Below, in pieces: positions 9,449 through 18,488 of a DNA stretch of 64,000 nt. The stretch's first letter is position 1. Each line of letters begins with the position of its first letter. The notes beneath the pieces were generated by a model that was not told the DNA's origin, ran no database searches, and saw only the letters and a program-made list of their open reading frames with translations. The position numbers and the translations under genes are program-made. This stretch comes from Pirellulaceae bacterium. GTDB taxonomy: Bacteria > Planctomycetota > Planctomycetia > Pirellulales > Pirellulaceae. The stretch covers positions 248,001-312,000 of the forward strand of contig JAHBXS010000003.1 in NCBI GenBank assembly GCA_019636375.1. Direction: 5' to 3'.

Positions 9449-10471
9449 TCAACCGGGATTGGCCGTCAGGAACCCTTTGCGAAATGCATCGGCCATCGCC
9501 AGCGGTACTTCGGCCTCGGCCATAACCAAACGAGCCCGATTTTCGGCAACGTTGGCCTTCATTTCTTGCTCCGTTGCAACGGCCTCGGCACGGCGGCTTT
9601 CCGCAAGTGCCCGAGCAACACGTGTGTCCGCCTCGGCTTGGTCGGCCTGAAGTCTGGCCCCAATGTTTTCTCCGACAGCAATGTCGGCAATGTCGATGGA
9701 AACAATCTCAAAGGCCGTATGTGCGTCGAGTCCTCGCGCTAAAACTGCCTTAGAAATCCTATCGGGATGTTCCAAAACATCTTGATGTTGAGCCGAGGAG
9801 CCAATCGATGACACGATACTTTCGCCAACGCGAGCGATAATCGTTTCCTCAGTCGCACCACCGATCAACTGTTCTAAATTGGTTCTAACCGTCACCCGAG
9901 CACGGATTTTTAGTTCAACACCATTGCGGGCAATCGCACTTAAAAAATTCTTGCCGCTCCGTTGGGTGTCAGGGCAGTCGATGACTTTCGGATAAACACT
10001 GGTCTTTACGGCGTCCAGCACATCTCGACCGGCAAGGTCGATCGCCGCCGCACGGTCGAAGTCAAGGTCGATGTCGGCCCTCTGCGCAGCGATAATCGCA
10101 TTAACCACGCGAATCACATCTCCACCGGCCAGATAATGGGCCTCCAGGCGTTGCGTGCTAATTCCCGTACGACGGTTGATGTCAAGTCCCGCTTGGGCCG
10201 CCATGATTTTGGCATTCACGATTAACTGCGGACGAACTTGGCGAAACTGCATTCCGATCAAGCTTAACAGGCTCACATCCGCACTGGACGTAAACGCTTG
10301 CAACCAGAGATTCCCATAAGCCCCAATGGCAACGATCATCGCAAGGCCGATCCCTAACCCGAGCACGATCAATGCTCCATAGAGGATAAACGTCCATGGA
10401 ATATCATCCCCTTGTTGAGCCAACAACGCGGAGCCGTGCAAACAAATTTGGCCAAGTAGATAATCGTTCAT
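9449..10471 (-). CDS. floA: Flotillin-like protein FloA
   Basis: 340 residues, the normal FloA length. An N-terminal membrane segment (about 25-55, [21 protein letters not shown]) is followed by the SPFH-like domain with the very conserved block [28 protein letters not shown], and then a Glu/Ala-rich coiled coil ([26 protein letters not shown]; written here only as a landmark). FloA organises membrane microdomains and supports secretion and signalling complexes in Bacillus. The usual partner NfeD gene is not adjacent in this window. Upstream, 10472-10714 holds no gene. Confidence 0.92.
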   Translation of the reverse strand: MNDYLLGQICLHGSALLAQQGDDIPWTFILYGALIVLGLGIGLAMIVAIGAYGNLWLQAFTSSADVSLLSLIGMQFRQVRPQLIVNAKIMAAQAGLDINRRTGISTQRLEAHYLAGGDVIRVVNAIIAAQRADIDLDFDRAAAIDLAGRDVLDAVKTSVYPKVIDCPDTQRSGKNFLSAIARNGVELKIRARVTVRTNLEQLIGGATEETIIARVGESIVSSIGSSAQHQDVLEHPDRISKAVLARGLDAHTAFEIVSIDIADIAVGENIGARLQADQAEADTRVARALAESRRAEAVATEQEMKANVAENRARLVMAEAEVPLAMADAFRKGFLTANPG

Positions 10472-10714
10472 TATTTAAACCGCACAAGCAAAAAAATTAA
10501 TTCGATCCTTAACAACCGCGTCACGATTTTTGGGACGGAAGTCCATGATAATCCGCCGTTTTGGTCCCGAACAGTAGACCGCAGCAATTGGTCGTTTAAC
10601 AACGTTTTCTAACAATCAAACGGAATCGGTTAAAATCCAATTTCGGTCATGACGTGCGAAATCGGCGGTTTTTGGCGAAAACAGCGGGGCGGAATTCATT
10701 CAGCGGCAGTCGGC

Positions 10715-12367
10715 TCACAGCCATGCGTTGGCGTTTAACAGGGGTTGACGCCGGCGCACTAACGTCGATATGAGCCCCGAGCGCTCGGAAGAATTCTTTC
10801 CCATTGGATAGACTAAAACGCCGTCTATCTCGAAACGCTGCCACTCCGGGTGACTCTGAAGTCTCTCTAGTCGTCTACAAATGCTGTTCGTCGTGTCGAT
10901 GAATAAATCTTTCCCATCCCTCGTGATTACAAAGATTCCAGGTTCGTCGAACGTCGCAAGGCGAACATCATGCCATTTCAGCACGAAAAAATTCTGATCC
11001 GACCAATCGCTAAATTTTCGATCTCCAACTTTTTTTGCCTTCATGGCGCGTTGATTGAGTGCCATTGCTGAACAACGAACCTCCAGCGAGTTAACCCTTC
11101 GATCTTGTGGTGCATATTGCGTGGCGAGTTGATCGAAATACTCTGCCGTGTCAGGGCAGCAGAATATGTCTTCCAATGAAATCCGCAAAACTCCTGAACC
11201 AAAATCGTCCGCAATCAACCGCCAGGCGATTTCGCTGGCGTATCCGAACTGGTCCAATTCCTCGTCAGATATATCAGGGCTTTGGCGTTTCGCCGCAGGT
11301 AGTTCGCCAGTCTTTTCGAGTTGCAAAAGTAATCGATTCCAGACAATCGCACTTCCTCCCAATCCTCGTTTGAGACAATCGGCTACAAATTGTCGGTCGA
11401 GGTCTTTGTCACACAGAACGTATTCGGCCGGATAGCCGTCGCAAGTTGCCTTGTATGCTTCAATAACGGCCTGAATAACTTTGGGATCAAATTTTTCTGC
11501 CGGGCGCTTTTTACCACGAGAGGTCGGTGGCGCGCTTTCGATTGGGTCGGCATTTCCGTCTAACGGCGCACCGATTTCGGTTTGCCCTAATCGCTTCTTG
11601 ATATGCCGCACATAGTCGGCGGAAAGCTCGAAACCCATAAAGTTCCGCTGTAATTTCTTGGCAACGCATAAGGTCGTGCCACTGCCGCCAAACGGATCTA
11701 GAACTAAGTCATACGGATGGCTCGAAGTGCGAATGATCCGCCCAAGCAATTGCTCCGGCATCTGGCACCCGTGAAATCCCTCTCGTTCCTTGAATGTCCC
11801 AGCGACCCGCGAGAAATACCATGTGTCGTGACTGGGGCTAAACGCTTCGGGCAAATCTTGGGGGCGAGTGATCCAAGTGTTGTCGGGCAACCTACCGCTG
11901 GGGTTCGCGCGCAGATCGGCGTAAACCAATTGCCTAGCCGACTTGACCCGTACATTGGGATTCGGCCTAACGAAAGTGAATTTTTTTGGGTCTTTCACAA
12001 AATGAAAAAGGTGGGTGTGCGATCTACTGAATCCATTCGCACAGTTCACGCCGAAAGTGTAATACCAAATCACCCAACTTCGGCAATGAAACCCCGCTCG
12101 CTGCGATTCGATCTTTAATTCGGCAGCATACTCGTCGCCAATCGCCAACCAAAACGTCCCCGACGGCTTCAGAGCTCGATAAACACCTGCAATCCACTGA
12201 CGACACCAATCCAAATAATCATCAGCAGATTGTGAGTCCCGATAGACGTCATACTCGTAGCCAATATTGAATGGTGGGTCTGCAAAAACCAAATCTACCG
12301 TGCCCGGTTCGAGCTTGGCCAACAACTTGACGCAATCCCCTTGATGTATCGTGTTCGTTTTAAGCAT
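10715..12367 (-). CDS. Site-specific DNA methyltransferase (beta class) with an unusual C-terminal extension
   Basis: About 550 residues. The N-terminal 260 are a complete amino-methyltransferase: catalytic ADPPFNIGYEYD (DPPF about 30-33) comes before the SAM-binding DPFGGSGTT (about 224-232), followed by GFELSADY. This order is the beta class, which makes N6-methyladenine or N4-methylcytosine. Residues 270-550 are not typical. The end (DEPGIFVITRDGKDLFID, then CRRLERL, then SERSGLISTLVRRRQPLLN) resembles a GIY-YIG nuclease fold with altered catalytic residues, but this is tentative. No restriction gene is adjacent. The ATG at 12367 is preferred over an in-frame TTG 6 bp upstream. The gene begins 13 bp from the interrupted repeat and 40 bp from the end of the IS element, so it may be transcribed by read-through from it. 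Confidence 0.85.
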   Translation of the reverse strand: MLKTNTIHQGDCVKLLAKLEPGTVDLVFADPPFNIGYEYDVYRDSQSADDYLDWCRQWIAGVYRALKPSGTFWLAIGDEYAAELKIESQRAGFHCRSWVIWYYTFGVNCANGFSRSHTHLFHFVKDPKKFTFVRPNPNVRVKSARQLVYADLRANPSGRLPDNTWITRPQDLPEAFSPSHDTWYFSRVAGTFKEREGFHGCQMPEQLLGRIIRTSSHPYDLVLDPFGGSGTTLCVAKKLQRNFMGFELSADYVRHIKKRLGQTEIGAPLDGNADPIESAPPTSRGKKRPAEKFDPKVIQAVIEAYKATCDGYPAEYVLCDKDLDRQFVADCLKRGLGGSAIVWNRLLLQLEKTGELPAAKRQSPDISDEELDQFGYASEIAWRLIADDFGSGVLRISLEDIFCCPDTAEYFDQLATQYAPQDRRVNSLEVRCSAMALNQRAMKAKKVGDRKFSDWSDQNFFVLKWHDVRLATFDEPGIFVITRDGKDLFIDTTNSICRRLERLQSHPEWQRFEIDGVLVYPMGKNSSERSGLISTLVRRRQPLLNANAWL

Positions 12368-12380
12368 ACGCAACTATTAG

Positions 12381-12407
12381 GAGCCTTTCCCAAAAGGGGT
12401 CAGACCC
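12381..12407. repeat. MITE-like palindromic repeat, copy A, left arm (interrupted by the IS)
   Basis: A 27-bp arm containing CCCAAAAGGGGTCAGACCC. It matches the reverse complement of the right arm at 14100-14126 at 26 of 27 positions. Bases 12397-12407 (GGGTCAGACCC) are duplicated at 14041-14051, on the far side of the IS element. Joining 12407 to 14052 restores a 102-bp element similar to the copies at 33981 and 63261. Confidence 0.85.
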
Positions 12408-12435
12408 GAATGGCACTGTCGGGTTTTAAGTTGTC

Positions 12436-13869
12436 TTATGTACACGTTTTTCGCAATTCATTGCGCAATACCTGCCTGTGTTTCTGCATAAGTTTATAGC
12501 CGTGTCGCCTTCGTTTCAATACACGTGGCTCTAGCCTGCCTGGGCGATTGGCGACCTCGCAGGCCGCGATCTGTTTGAGCATCAGCCTCAAGTAGCCATC
12601 GAGTCGCGCAGGATCAATGATCGCGAGAGACAATTGCATCCACGATGCCAGCACGTATTGGCAGGTGCTGGTAAAACTTATTTGGCGCGGCTGTTTGTGG
12701 TGGAGCAGAGCAGCTCCAGCAGCAGTTGTGCGAATGAGGTTGTAGCCGAGAATCGTCGTCCAGACTTCTCGATAGATCATTTCAGGTTTTTTGCAGCGAA
12801 CATGAGCCAGATTCAGATTGGACTTGATGCTACGGATGTCCAATTCCGAATTCCAGCGAAATCCATACAATTCGGCAATGTCTTCGACGGTATGCTGCTC
12901 GGGATTCGTCAGTGTTGTGATGATTTCGATGGTTTGTGTACGACGACCAGGCTCGACAATCTGAAAACGCAACTCGCGCAAAGTCAGTGTTTCCGGAATC
13001 ATTGCATACGTTGCCTCGTCCATCCAACTGGGCTTTTCTGGTCGAGTCCACACGATGAGGTGGTCGTTCTTGCCGAGTCTCTTGCCACGTCGGAAATCGG
13101 TCTTATGACGCCGGTGATGCTTGCGGGCACAGGTCTGGATTCCTTGACAATGCAGCAACGCGATCATCATAAACGAACAATAGTACCGGTCCATCACGGC
13201 AATATCTCCTTCTGCAAACGAATCAAGAATCTTCCTCAGTAAGGCAGATTCGCCTGTTTCTTTGCCTTGGTACGGCCCGAATTCCATGTCCATTACTGTG
13301 GCAGTTGCCAATGAGATAATGGCTACGGCGCGAGCAATGGGCAAACCGACTCCGGGTGTTTGTGATTTTGGATGGGGGTACATGGCTTGGTTCTCCGGTG
13401 TATCAGGCATCGTGAAGGTAAAGCCATCGACGAGTTTGGCGTGATGGACTCCTTTCCACAGCCAAGACGGCTCAGCCGCTTGTTCCAGCTCTTCGGCTAT
13501 TTCGCCGCTGAGGTCACGTAATGCCGCGCCTGATAGTTTAGCGCGAGCTTTGCAGTAATCGCCGGTGTCTTCCGTCGGTACGTCTAGCCCTTGTAGCTCA
13601 CAGTAGCTGACGACGCGTGCCACCGCTGATTGGCACGAAGCCTCCTTGCCATCTCTTAGGACTTGCGAGAGAAAGGCCCAAACCACAATGGCTGTCGAGT
13701 AAATGCCATGCAGGCCAAACAACGCTCTGTGTTTTCGGAAGACTCGTTCGATACGCTCAGCCGAGAGAATCTCGGCAAAGGGTAGGCCCTTACCCGATAG
13801 AAATACATCCACAACTTTTTGATAATTGCGACTGTCCTGAGGCGGAAATTTTGGTATATCTCCAGACAT
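12436..13869 (-). CDS. IS4-family transposase (DDE)
   Basis: 477 residues, full length. The DDE triad can be placed at D148 (AKLVDGF), D227 (IAVMDRYYC) and E342. The E lies in a perfect IS4 signature Y-x2-R-x3-E-x6-K (Y335, R338, E342, K349). It catalyses cut-and-paste movement of the surrounding element. AAGGAGG precedes the ATG by 6-7 bases but lies in one strand of a 10-bp hairpin stem, so translation from long transcripts should be reduced. Transcription runs toward the methyltransferase gene 68 bp downstream. Confidence 0.95.
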   Translation of the reverse strand: MSGDIPKFPPQDSRNYQKVVDVFLSGKGLPFAEILSAERIERVFRKHRALFGLHGIYSTAIVVWAFLSQVLRDGKEASCQSAVARVVSYCELQGLDVPTEDTGDYCKARAKLSGAALRDLSGEIAEELEQAAEPSWLWKGVHHAKLVDGFTFTMPDTPENQAMYPHPKSQTPGVGLPIARAVAIISLATATVMDMEFGPYQGKETGESALLRKILDSFAEGDIAVMDRYYCSFMMIALLHCQGIQTCARKHHRRHKTDFRRGKRLGKNDHLIVWTRPEKPSWMDEATYAMIPETLTLRELRFQIVEPGRRTQTIEIITTLTNPEQHTVEDIAELYGFRWNSELDIRSIKSNLNLAHVRCKKPEMIYREVWTTILGYNLIRTTAAGAALLHHKQPRQISFTSTCQYVLASWMQLSLAIIDPARLDGYLRLMLKQIAACEVANRPGRLEPRVLKRRRHGYKLMQKHRQVLRNELRKTCT

Positions 13870-13875
13870 GAAAAA

Positions 13876-13915
13876 CCCTCCTTGGCTTTTTCACTAGCCA
13901 GTGAACCAAGGAGGG
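13876..13915 (-). promoter_or_regulatory. Hairpin masking the transposase ribosome-binding site
   Basis: CCCTCCTTGG (13876-13885) pairs with CCAAGGAGGG (13906-13915), and an inner stem pairs TTCACT (13890-13895) with AGTGAA (13900-13905). In the mRNA the AAGGAGG before the transposase ATG is inside the outer stem. By analogy with IS10 and other IS4-group elements, such a structure limits translation when transcription enters from outside the element. Confidence 0.7.
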
Positions 13916-14040
13916 CTTCATTTTAATACCAAGGTCGGCTCAATTTCGCAAGATCGCCTTGGCCGGAGCAGATTTTAAAAAATTGTCCGCTTCAGTCCTA
14001 GATCAATCTGCGCGCATTCATCAACCCGACAGTGCCATTC

Positions 14041-14126
14041 GGGTCAGACCCTCTCCGGTTCGGCAACAAAACAACGTAAAATTTCGCTTAGCCTCCAAAG
14101 GGTCTGACCCCTTTTGGGATAGGCTC
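14041..14126. repeat. MITE-like palindromic repeat, copy A, right part
   Basis: Starts with the 11-bp target duplication. It then holds the repeat interior (TCTCCGG through TTTCGCTTAGCCTCC) and the right arm GGGTCTGACCCCTTTTGGG followed by ATAGGCTC. The interior is about 90% identical to the copies at 33981-34076 and 63261-63355, in the opposite orientation. No coding sequence is evident in the remaining 120 bp before the toroid-1 stop codon at 14249. Confidence 0.85.
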
Positions 14127-14248
14127 TAAATCGCTCGAATCAGAATCGGCTTGTACCTTCCAAGAGTTAGACTTCTCTTGACCACCGAAAAGACTAACGA
14201 GTTTTATCGAGAAAATGGCAAATAAGGAAGTAGGTAAGTCAAAAGACC

Positions 14249-17200
14249 CTAGCGATACAATGGGAGCAGTCGGTAATCGACTTCCAGAGAGAGCAAATTC
14301 ATCGTCGTTACGTACAAGCGTCCGGCCACTAAGCCCCAACGGTCGGGAACCGGTTCATAAGGGTGCCAACTTCCGGCCATGTCCCCCGACTTCACTTGCG
14401 ACTGAACGAGTAATGGGTGGAGCCGCGAATTCCACTCGATCCAGCGCTGGTCCCCAACATGTCGCAAGACTTGGGTCGCGTAATACCAATGATAAGTATC
14501 TCGTTGCTCGATGGAGTCCATTCCTGGAGGCGACTTCAACAAATAATCGGCAGCAGCCAAAGTACGAGGATCACGGGCCTCCCACCCCATGTATAATCGC
14601 ATTAAAAGTCCGACTCCGGTCATCGATGGCGTGGCTTGTTGCTGTTGTCGTTGATGATCAGGTGCGAACGGATCGTAGCGAAAACGGCCTTCTTGAACTG
14701 GGTCGCGAGCCATTTCCAGCCAGCGGTCGATTCTTTGCCAAGTCACTTCTTGAGTCGGCAACCCGGCCAAGCGTCCGCTTTGCAGTGCCATCAACATCCA
14801 ACCTGTCACTGACGTATCCGTGCGGCGTTCCTTCAGTTCGGCGAAGTAACGCCAGCCGCCGAGCGTGGAATCTTGCGATTGCTCGATGTAGGCGAGTGCC
14901 TTGAGGCATGGCTCACGCAACTCCGGATCGCGAGTCATTCCGTAGGCTTCCGTCAAAACGAGTGCCGCAATGGCGTGCGAATAAAGGCGAGCATTCTTGT
15001 TCGACTCTGGATCACTTTCGACATACAAACAACCGTCGGGCGACTGATGGTCGACAAGCCAACGCAAACCTCGTTCGATTTGAGCTGCATATTTATACTC
15101 GCGGTGCGTGTAACCTGCCCCCTGAAACGCGAGCAAGCTCAAACCCGTCGCCGCCGTGTCACTTTCGAACTGATGCGCCATCCGAGGAACATCTTGATCG
15201 AATCCACCAAGTGACCAACTGCCATCGCTCCGTTGATGGCGAGCTAAGAACTGCAACCCGAGTTCAATGGCAGGTTCCGTCGTGGGGCCACCTCCAGATG
15301 CAGACTCGCGGCTGCGAAATGGCTCCACCGCCGAAGCGACATCTGTTCGTGTTTGCGGAGTCGATTTTGTATCGTCCCGTTTAAATCGCTGATCCGTTTC
15401 CATCAATAACAAGTTCGATTCGCGCGAGGCCGGACGATCAGGTATCCCCGCGTCGAGTGATGGTTTCTGACCCAATCCTGCTGGACCAACCGGGGCATCG
15501 ACTTGACTCCGCGCGGAAGACGCCACACGAGTATCCGGAAGATTTGCGGCCAATGCTGCGGTTGATTCTCCTCGGCCCGCCGTTGGCGAGGTTTCGCTAC
15601 CACTCGTCGTGTTCGAGGTCGAAGGGCTTGCAAGACCCCGATCGAGACGACCTCTCGAGGTATCAGTCGGCGAATCTCTTCGTGCGGACAAAGCGTTGTC
15701 GTTGCCCGAATCCATTGCACGTTTCAATTCACCAGATCCGGCTGTGATCGGGTTCGCTGTCGGAGCAGGAGACGAGCCCAAAGGCCCTGTCGCTTGTAAC
15801 GCCGCGACCTGTCGCTCGGAGGATTGGCCGCTGGATTCGCGAGCCGAACTTCTGGCAGAATCGCTGGTGTTTCCCGGTCGGTTTGTCGAGTCGGCGGGTT
15901 GGATCATTGCACTGGTCGTGGGGGCTCGCGATAGAGCCGTCCGCGTGGTTCCGGCTAGCGACTCCGTTCCCGTTTCGCCGACAGCCTTCGCGGTTGCCTC
16001 ATTGCGATCATCGCGTCGTTCAAGCGACGAGCCCGATGAAATGCGATGATTGGAACTCTCACCGCTTGAGGGGGCAGGAGACGGAGAGATACGATTTGGA
16101 TTGTCGTTCGTCGAACTTGCCAAACGGGTCGATTCATTGAGCGTCTCCGAAGAATTCGCCGGAGCAGCGTTCGAACTTCGCGACGAACCGCTTTCGCTCG
16201 CGGCAGTTGCAGCGACGGCTTTCGCATCGAGCGTCGGGGTTTGGCCAGAGGCAGCACGATCTGTTGGACGGGCTTGGGGTTCGGGAAGCGGGCCGATTTG
16301 AGGATTTCCACCGCCACTCACGATCGCTCGCTCCGGTTGTGATTCGGCAACCGATTTGATGGCACCGGTGTCCAACAAACTGTCTCCGATTTCCGCCGAC
16401 AGCCTTTGCGTTGCGTTCGGCAGTGCTGAAGAGTGCAAGGCAGCCGAAGATTCGGCCGTCTTCGATTCTGGGATTCGTTCGCCTCGCATTTTCGCAGCGG
16501 AAGTTGTGTTGACTTGCTGGGCCGTCGATGGAGCTTTTTCATTGGCGACCGAGCGGCGATTGGGTGATGCGGTTTGGGCTGTTAACGACTCTGGGGCTTG
16601 GACTGCTTGGGTCGCATCACGGCGTCGCGCGGCAGTTGATGGGGCCAGGGCCGCACCAGGAGATGACTGCGACTCAGGGCTGAGGTTTCGATTGTTGCGA
16701 GCGAGCGCCGAATTCTGCTCGCCTCGAGTGGGTGAAGTTTCCGCCATCTGCGGCTTCGTCGTCGCGGAATTTAAAGGGGACGATGTTGGGGCGGGAGATT
16801 CCAAGGACAATGGAGATGAAGGCTGCACAGACGTTTCCGTTGTGGAACGAACTGGGCGAGGCTCGCGATCCAATGCCGCGAGACTGCTGGTGTTTGCCTC
16901 TTGCTCGCGTCGCTGACTGGTCAGAGGACGTGTCGACGGATTGGGGATGGACATATCGGGTGCTGTTGCCAAAGTGCTCGTCGATAACGGCTTGGTCGCG
17001 CTTCGCTGGCTCGGCTCAGAAGTGGCAGCAGTGGCGGACTCGACGGCAGTCGGCAAGGCATTCTTTGCGCTCGGGGCTGAAGTCTCCCCAGACGCTTTCG
17101 TCGATTGGGCAATTTCGGTCTCGCGATTGCGAATACGTGCTGATGTCTCAGGAGATGCCGTCGCGGAAATCTCAGAGTTCATGTTGCTTGCTCGGGTGGC

Positions 17201-17998
17201 TGCTGAAGCAGTTGCGGACTGCGGCGATGTCGGCTGAGGTGCCTGAATTTCGCGAGCCGAAGCGGACTCGACCGCTGATTGGCGATTCGCAGGCAAGGGG
17301 GCCGCGTCGAGCGTTGGGCGCGGCGTGCTCGTTTTCGGTTCAGTCTTGCTCAACTGGCTCGCACCCGAGGCAGGCGAGGTTCCCACTTCACTGCGTTTGC
17401 GCTCGGAGAGATTTTCTGCCAGCGCGGGGGTTGAACCCTGAGTCGGCTCCCGTCGCGACATTTCGGAGCGTGCTGATTGATTGCTGGCGGCAGGTTGGGG
17501 TTGGGTATGTGAAAGAGGCTGGGGTTGTTCGCTGACAGGTTGCGGCTGTTCGATTTCTTTTTCCACCGGCAAGGCCTCGCGTGTATTTTGCCAAGGGAAC
17601 ACTTCACGTTGCCGTTGCACGAACATCACTCTCTCAGTGCGCTGTGGGGTCGTGGTTGTTTGTCGTTCGAAATTTGATGATGGGAAAATCTGATAGAAGG
17701 CCGCGCCCAGCATCATTAACAAATGGACGGCGAGGCTACAAAGGACGGCGAATTGCAAGCTACGACGGACTCGACGACTCGGCACCCGCTGCACGATCGC
17801 CAACGTGATGCCAAACAAAATCGGCAGGGAAAGTAATGCGCCCCACATCCAGGGTCCTCGCAACAGAACCGCCAACACACCTGCGGCGAGCGAAGCGGTC
17901 ACACACAACGCTGCACCGAGCGGCCATAACTGGGCTTCGAACAACCCATCTGCCGAGGGTGGAGGAAGTTTTCGAATTATCGACCGAGTTCGTTTCAA
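14249..17998 (-). CDS. Toroid-1: giant membrane-anchored prenyltransferase/squalene-cyclase-like repeat protein with TonB-like helix
   Basis: 1249 residues in three parts. Residues 1-105 hold three membrane helices. The third (about 82-104) follows an Arg-rich cytoplasmic stretch and contains S88-LAV-H92, the S-x3-H pattern of TonB and TolA. Residues about 110-900 are a low-complexity Ser/Thr/Ala/Pro-rich region, probably disordered. Residues about 906-1249 form an alpha/alpha toroid with repeated motifs such as RSDGSWSL, TAATGLSLLAFQGAG, GGWRYF and TDTSVTGWMLMALQSGR. The terpene-cyclase acidic catalytic motifs are not evident, so this is likely a binding or structural toroid. It lies 76 bp downstream of exbD and is a clear paralog of toroid-2. 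The linker is long enough to reach across the periplasm. Confidence 0.8.
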   Translation of the reverse strand: MKRTRSIIRKLPPPSADGLFEAQLWPLGAALCVTASLAAGVLAVLLRGPWMWGALLSLPILFGITLAIVQRVPSRRVRRSLQFAVLCSLAVHLLMMLGAAFYQIFPSSNFERQTTTTPQRTERVMFVQRQREVFPWQNTREALPVEKEIEQPQPVSEQPQPLSHTQPQPAASNQSARSEMSRREPTQGSTPALAENLSERKRSEVGTSPASGASQLSKTEPKTSTPRPTLDAAPLPANRQSAVESASAREIQAPQPTSPQSATASAATRASNMNSEISATASPETSARIRNRETEIAQSTKASGETSAPSAKNALPTAVESATAATSEPSQRSATKPLSTSTLATAPDMSIPNPSTRPLTSQRREQEANTSSLAALDREPRPVRSTTETSVQPSSPLSLESPAPTSSPLNSATTKPQMAETSPTRGEQNSALARNNRNLSPESQSSPGAALAPSTAARRRDATQAVQAPESLTAQTASPNRRSVANEKAPSTAQQVNTTSAAKMRGERIPESKTAESSAALHSSALPNATQRLSAEIGDSLLDTGAIKSVAESQPERAIVSGGGNPQIGPLPEPQARPTDRAASGQTPTLDAKAVAATAASESGSSRSSNAAPANSSETLNESTRLASSTNDNPNRISPSPAPSSGESSNHRISSGSSLERRDDRNEATAKAVGETGTESLAGTTRTALSRAPTTSAMIQPADSTNRPGNTSDSARSSARESSGQSSERQVAALQATGPLGSSPAPTANPITAGSGELKRAMDSGNDNALSARRDSPTDTSRGRLDRGLASPSTSNTTSGSETSPTAGRGESTAALAANLPDTRVASSARSQVDAPVGPAGLGQKPSLDAGIPDRPASRESNLLLMETDQRFKRDDTKSTPQTRTDVASAVEPFRSRESASGGGPTTEPAIELGLQFLARHQRSDGSWSLGGFDQDVPRMAHQFESDTAATGLSLLAFQGAGYTHREYKYAAQIERGLRWLVDHQSPDGCLYVESDPESNKNARLYSHAIAALVLTEAYGMTRDPELREPCLKALAYIEQSQDSTLGGWRYFAELKERRTDTSVTGWMLMALQSGRLAGLPTQEVTWQRIDRWLEMARDPVQEGRFRYDPFAPDHQRQQQQATPSMTGVGLLMRLYMGWEARDPRTLAAADYLLKSPPGMDSIEQRDTYHWYYATQVLRHVGDQRWIEWNSRLHPLLVQSQVKSGDMAGSWHPYEPVPDRWGLVAGRLYVTTMNLLSLEVDYRLLPLYR

Positions 17999-18074
17999 TT
18001 TAATGTTCTCAGGATTCGACGATTTCCTGCTGGAAAAATTTCCATTACCTCACCGCTCGAATTTTTGGCGTTGA

Positions 18075-18488
18075 CTAATCCGGCTCGATGGAGGCGGAGT
18101 ATTGTTGAATTCCGACTTTCTTGCAGAGGCCCAGCACCGTGGCGACATGCTCCCAGTCTGTACGGCGGTCAGCGCGGATCACAACGGCTTGCGTCAAGGG
18201 GTTCGAGCGTTGGACTTGCCGCATGATCTGCTCTACTTGTTCGATCTGGCGAAACTCACCGTTTACAAAAATGCGCCCTTCGGCATCGATGTTGACGACC
18301 AATTCTTGTGGCTGAAAAATTGCCGGAAGGGCTTCGCTGATGCTTGGCAAGTCCAAATCCAGTTGCGGTTCTTCATCGGAAATGCGACTCGCGACCAAGA
18401 AAAAAATCAGGAGTAAAAAGACACAATCGATCAGCGGCATAAGGTTGACCGCAGAAATTGCCGATCGTTTAGGAAGCGTTACCGCCAT
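18075..18488 (-). CDS. exbD: ExbD/TolR-family proton-channel protein
   Basis: 137 residues, the normal size. A short cytoplasmic N-terminus leads to one membrane helix, NLMPLIDCVFLLLIFFLVAS, carrying the proton-relay aspartate D21 (equivalent to ExbD D25 or TolR D23 of E. coli). A periplasmic domain follows, ending with VVIRADRRTDWEHVATVLGLC, typical of the family. ExbD works with ExbB/TolQ to pass proton-motive force to TonB- or TolA-like proteins. No ExbB gene is present in this window. The downstream gene encodes toroid-1, which has a TonB-like S-x3-H helix. Confidence 0.93.
   Translation of the reverse strand: MAVTLPKRSAISAVNLMPLIDCVFLLLIFFLVASRISDEEPQLDLDLPSISEALPAIFQPQELVVNIDAEGRIFVNGEFRQIEQVEQIMRQVQRSNPLTQAVVIRADRRTDWEHVATVLGLCKKVGIQQYSASIEPD

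Larger units (their letters stand above)
12408..14040 (-). mobile_element. Intact IS4-family insertion sequence, 1633 bp
   Basis: The ends are exact inverted repeats of 18 bp (GAATGGCACTGTCGGGTT at the left; its reverse complement ends at 14040). The element is flanked by an 11-bp direct repeat, GGGTCAGACCC at 12397-12407 and 14041-14051, which fits the 11-13 bp duplications made by the IS4 group. It carries one full-length transposase and a hairpin over the transposase ribosome-binding site. It sits inside a copy of a palindromic repeat present elsewhere in the window, so the empty site can be reconstructed. Ends, duplication and reading frame are undamaged, so the insertion is probably recent. 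Confidence 0.95.

Noticed and set aside
10715..14126. Composite transposon carrying the methyltransferase
   Set aside because: Only one IS copy is present and its target duplication is immediately at its own ends, so the methyltransferase is outside the mobile unit.
16732..17535. 267-codon open frame on the plus strand opposite toroid-1
   Set aside because: It lies entirely antisense to the low-complexity linker of toroid-1, whose codon bias keeps the opposite frame open. The product has no family features.
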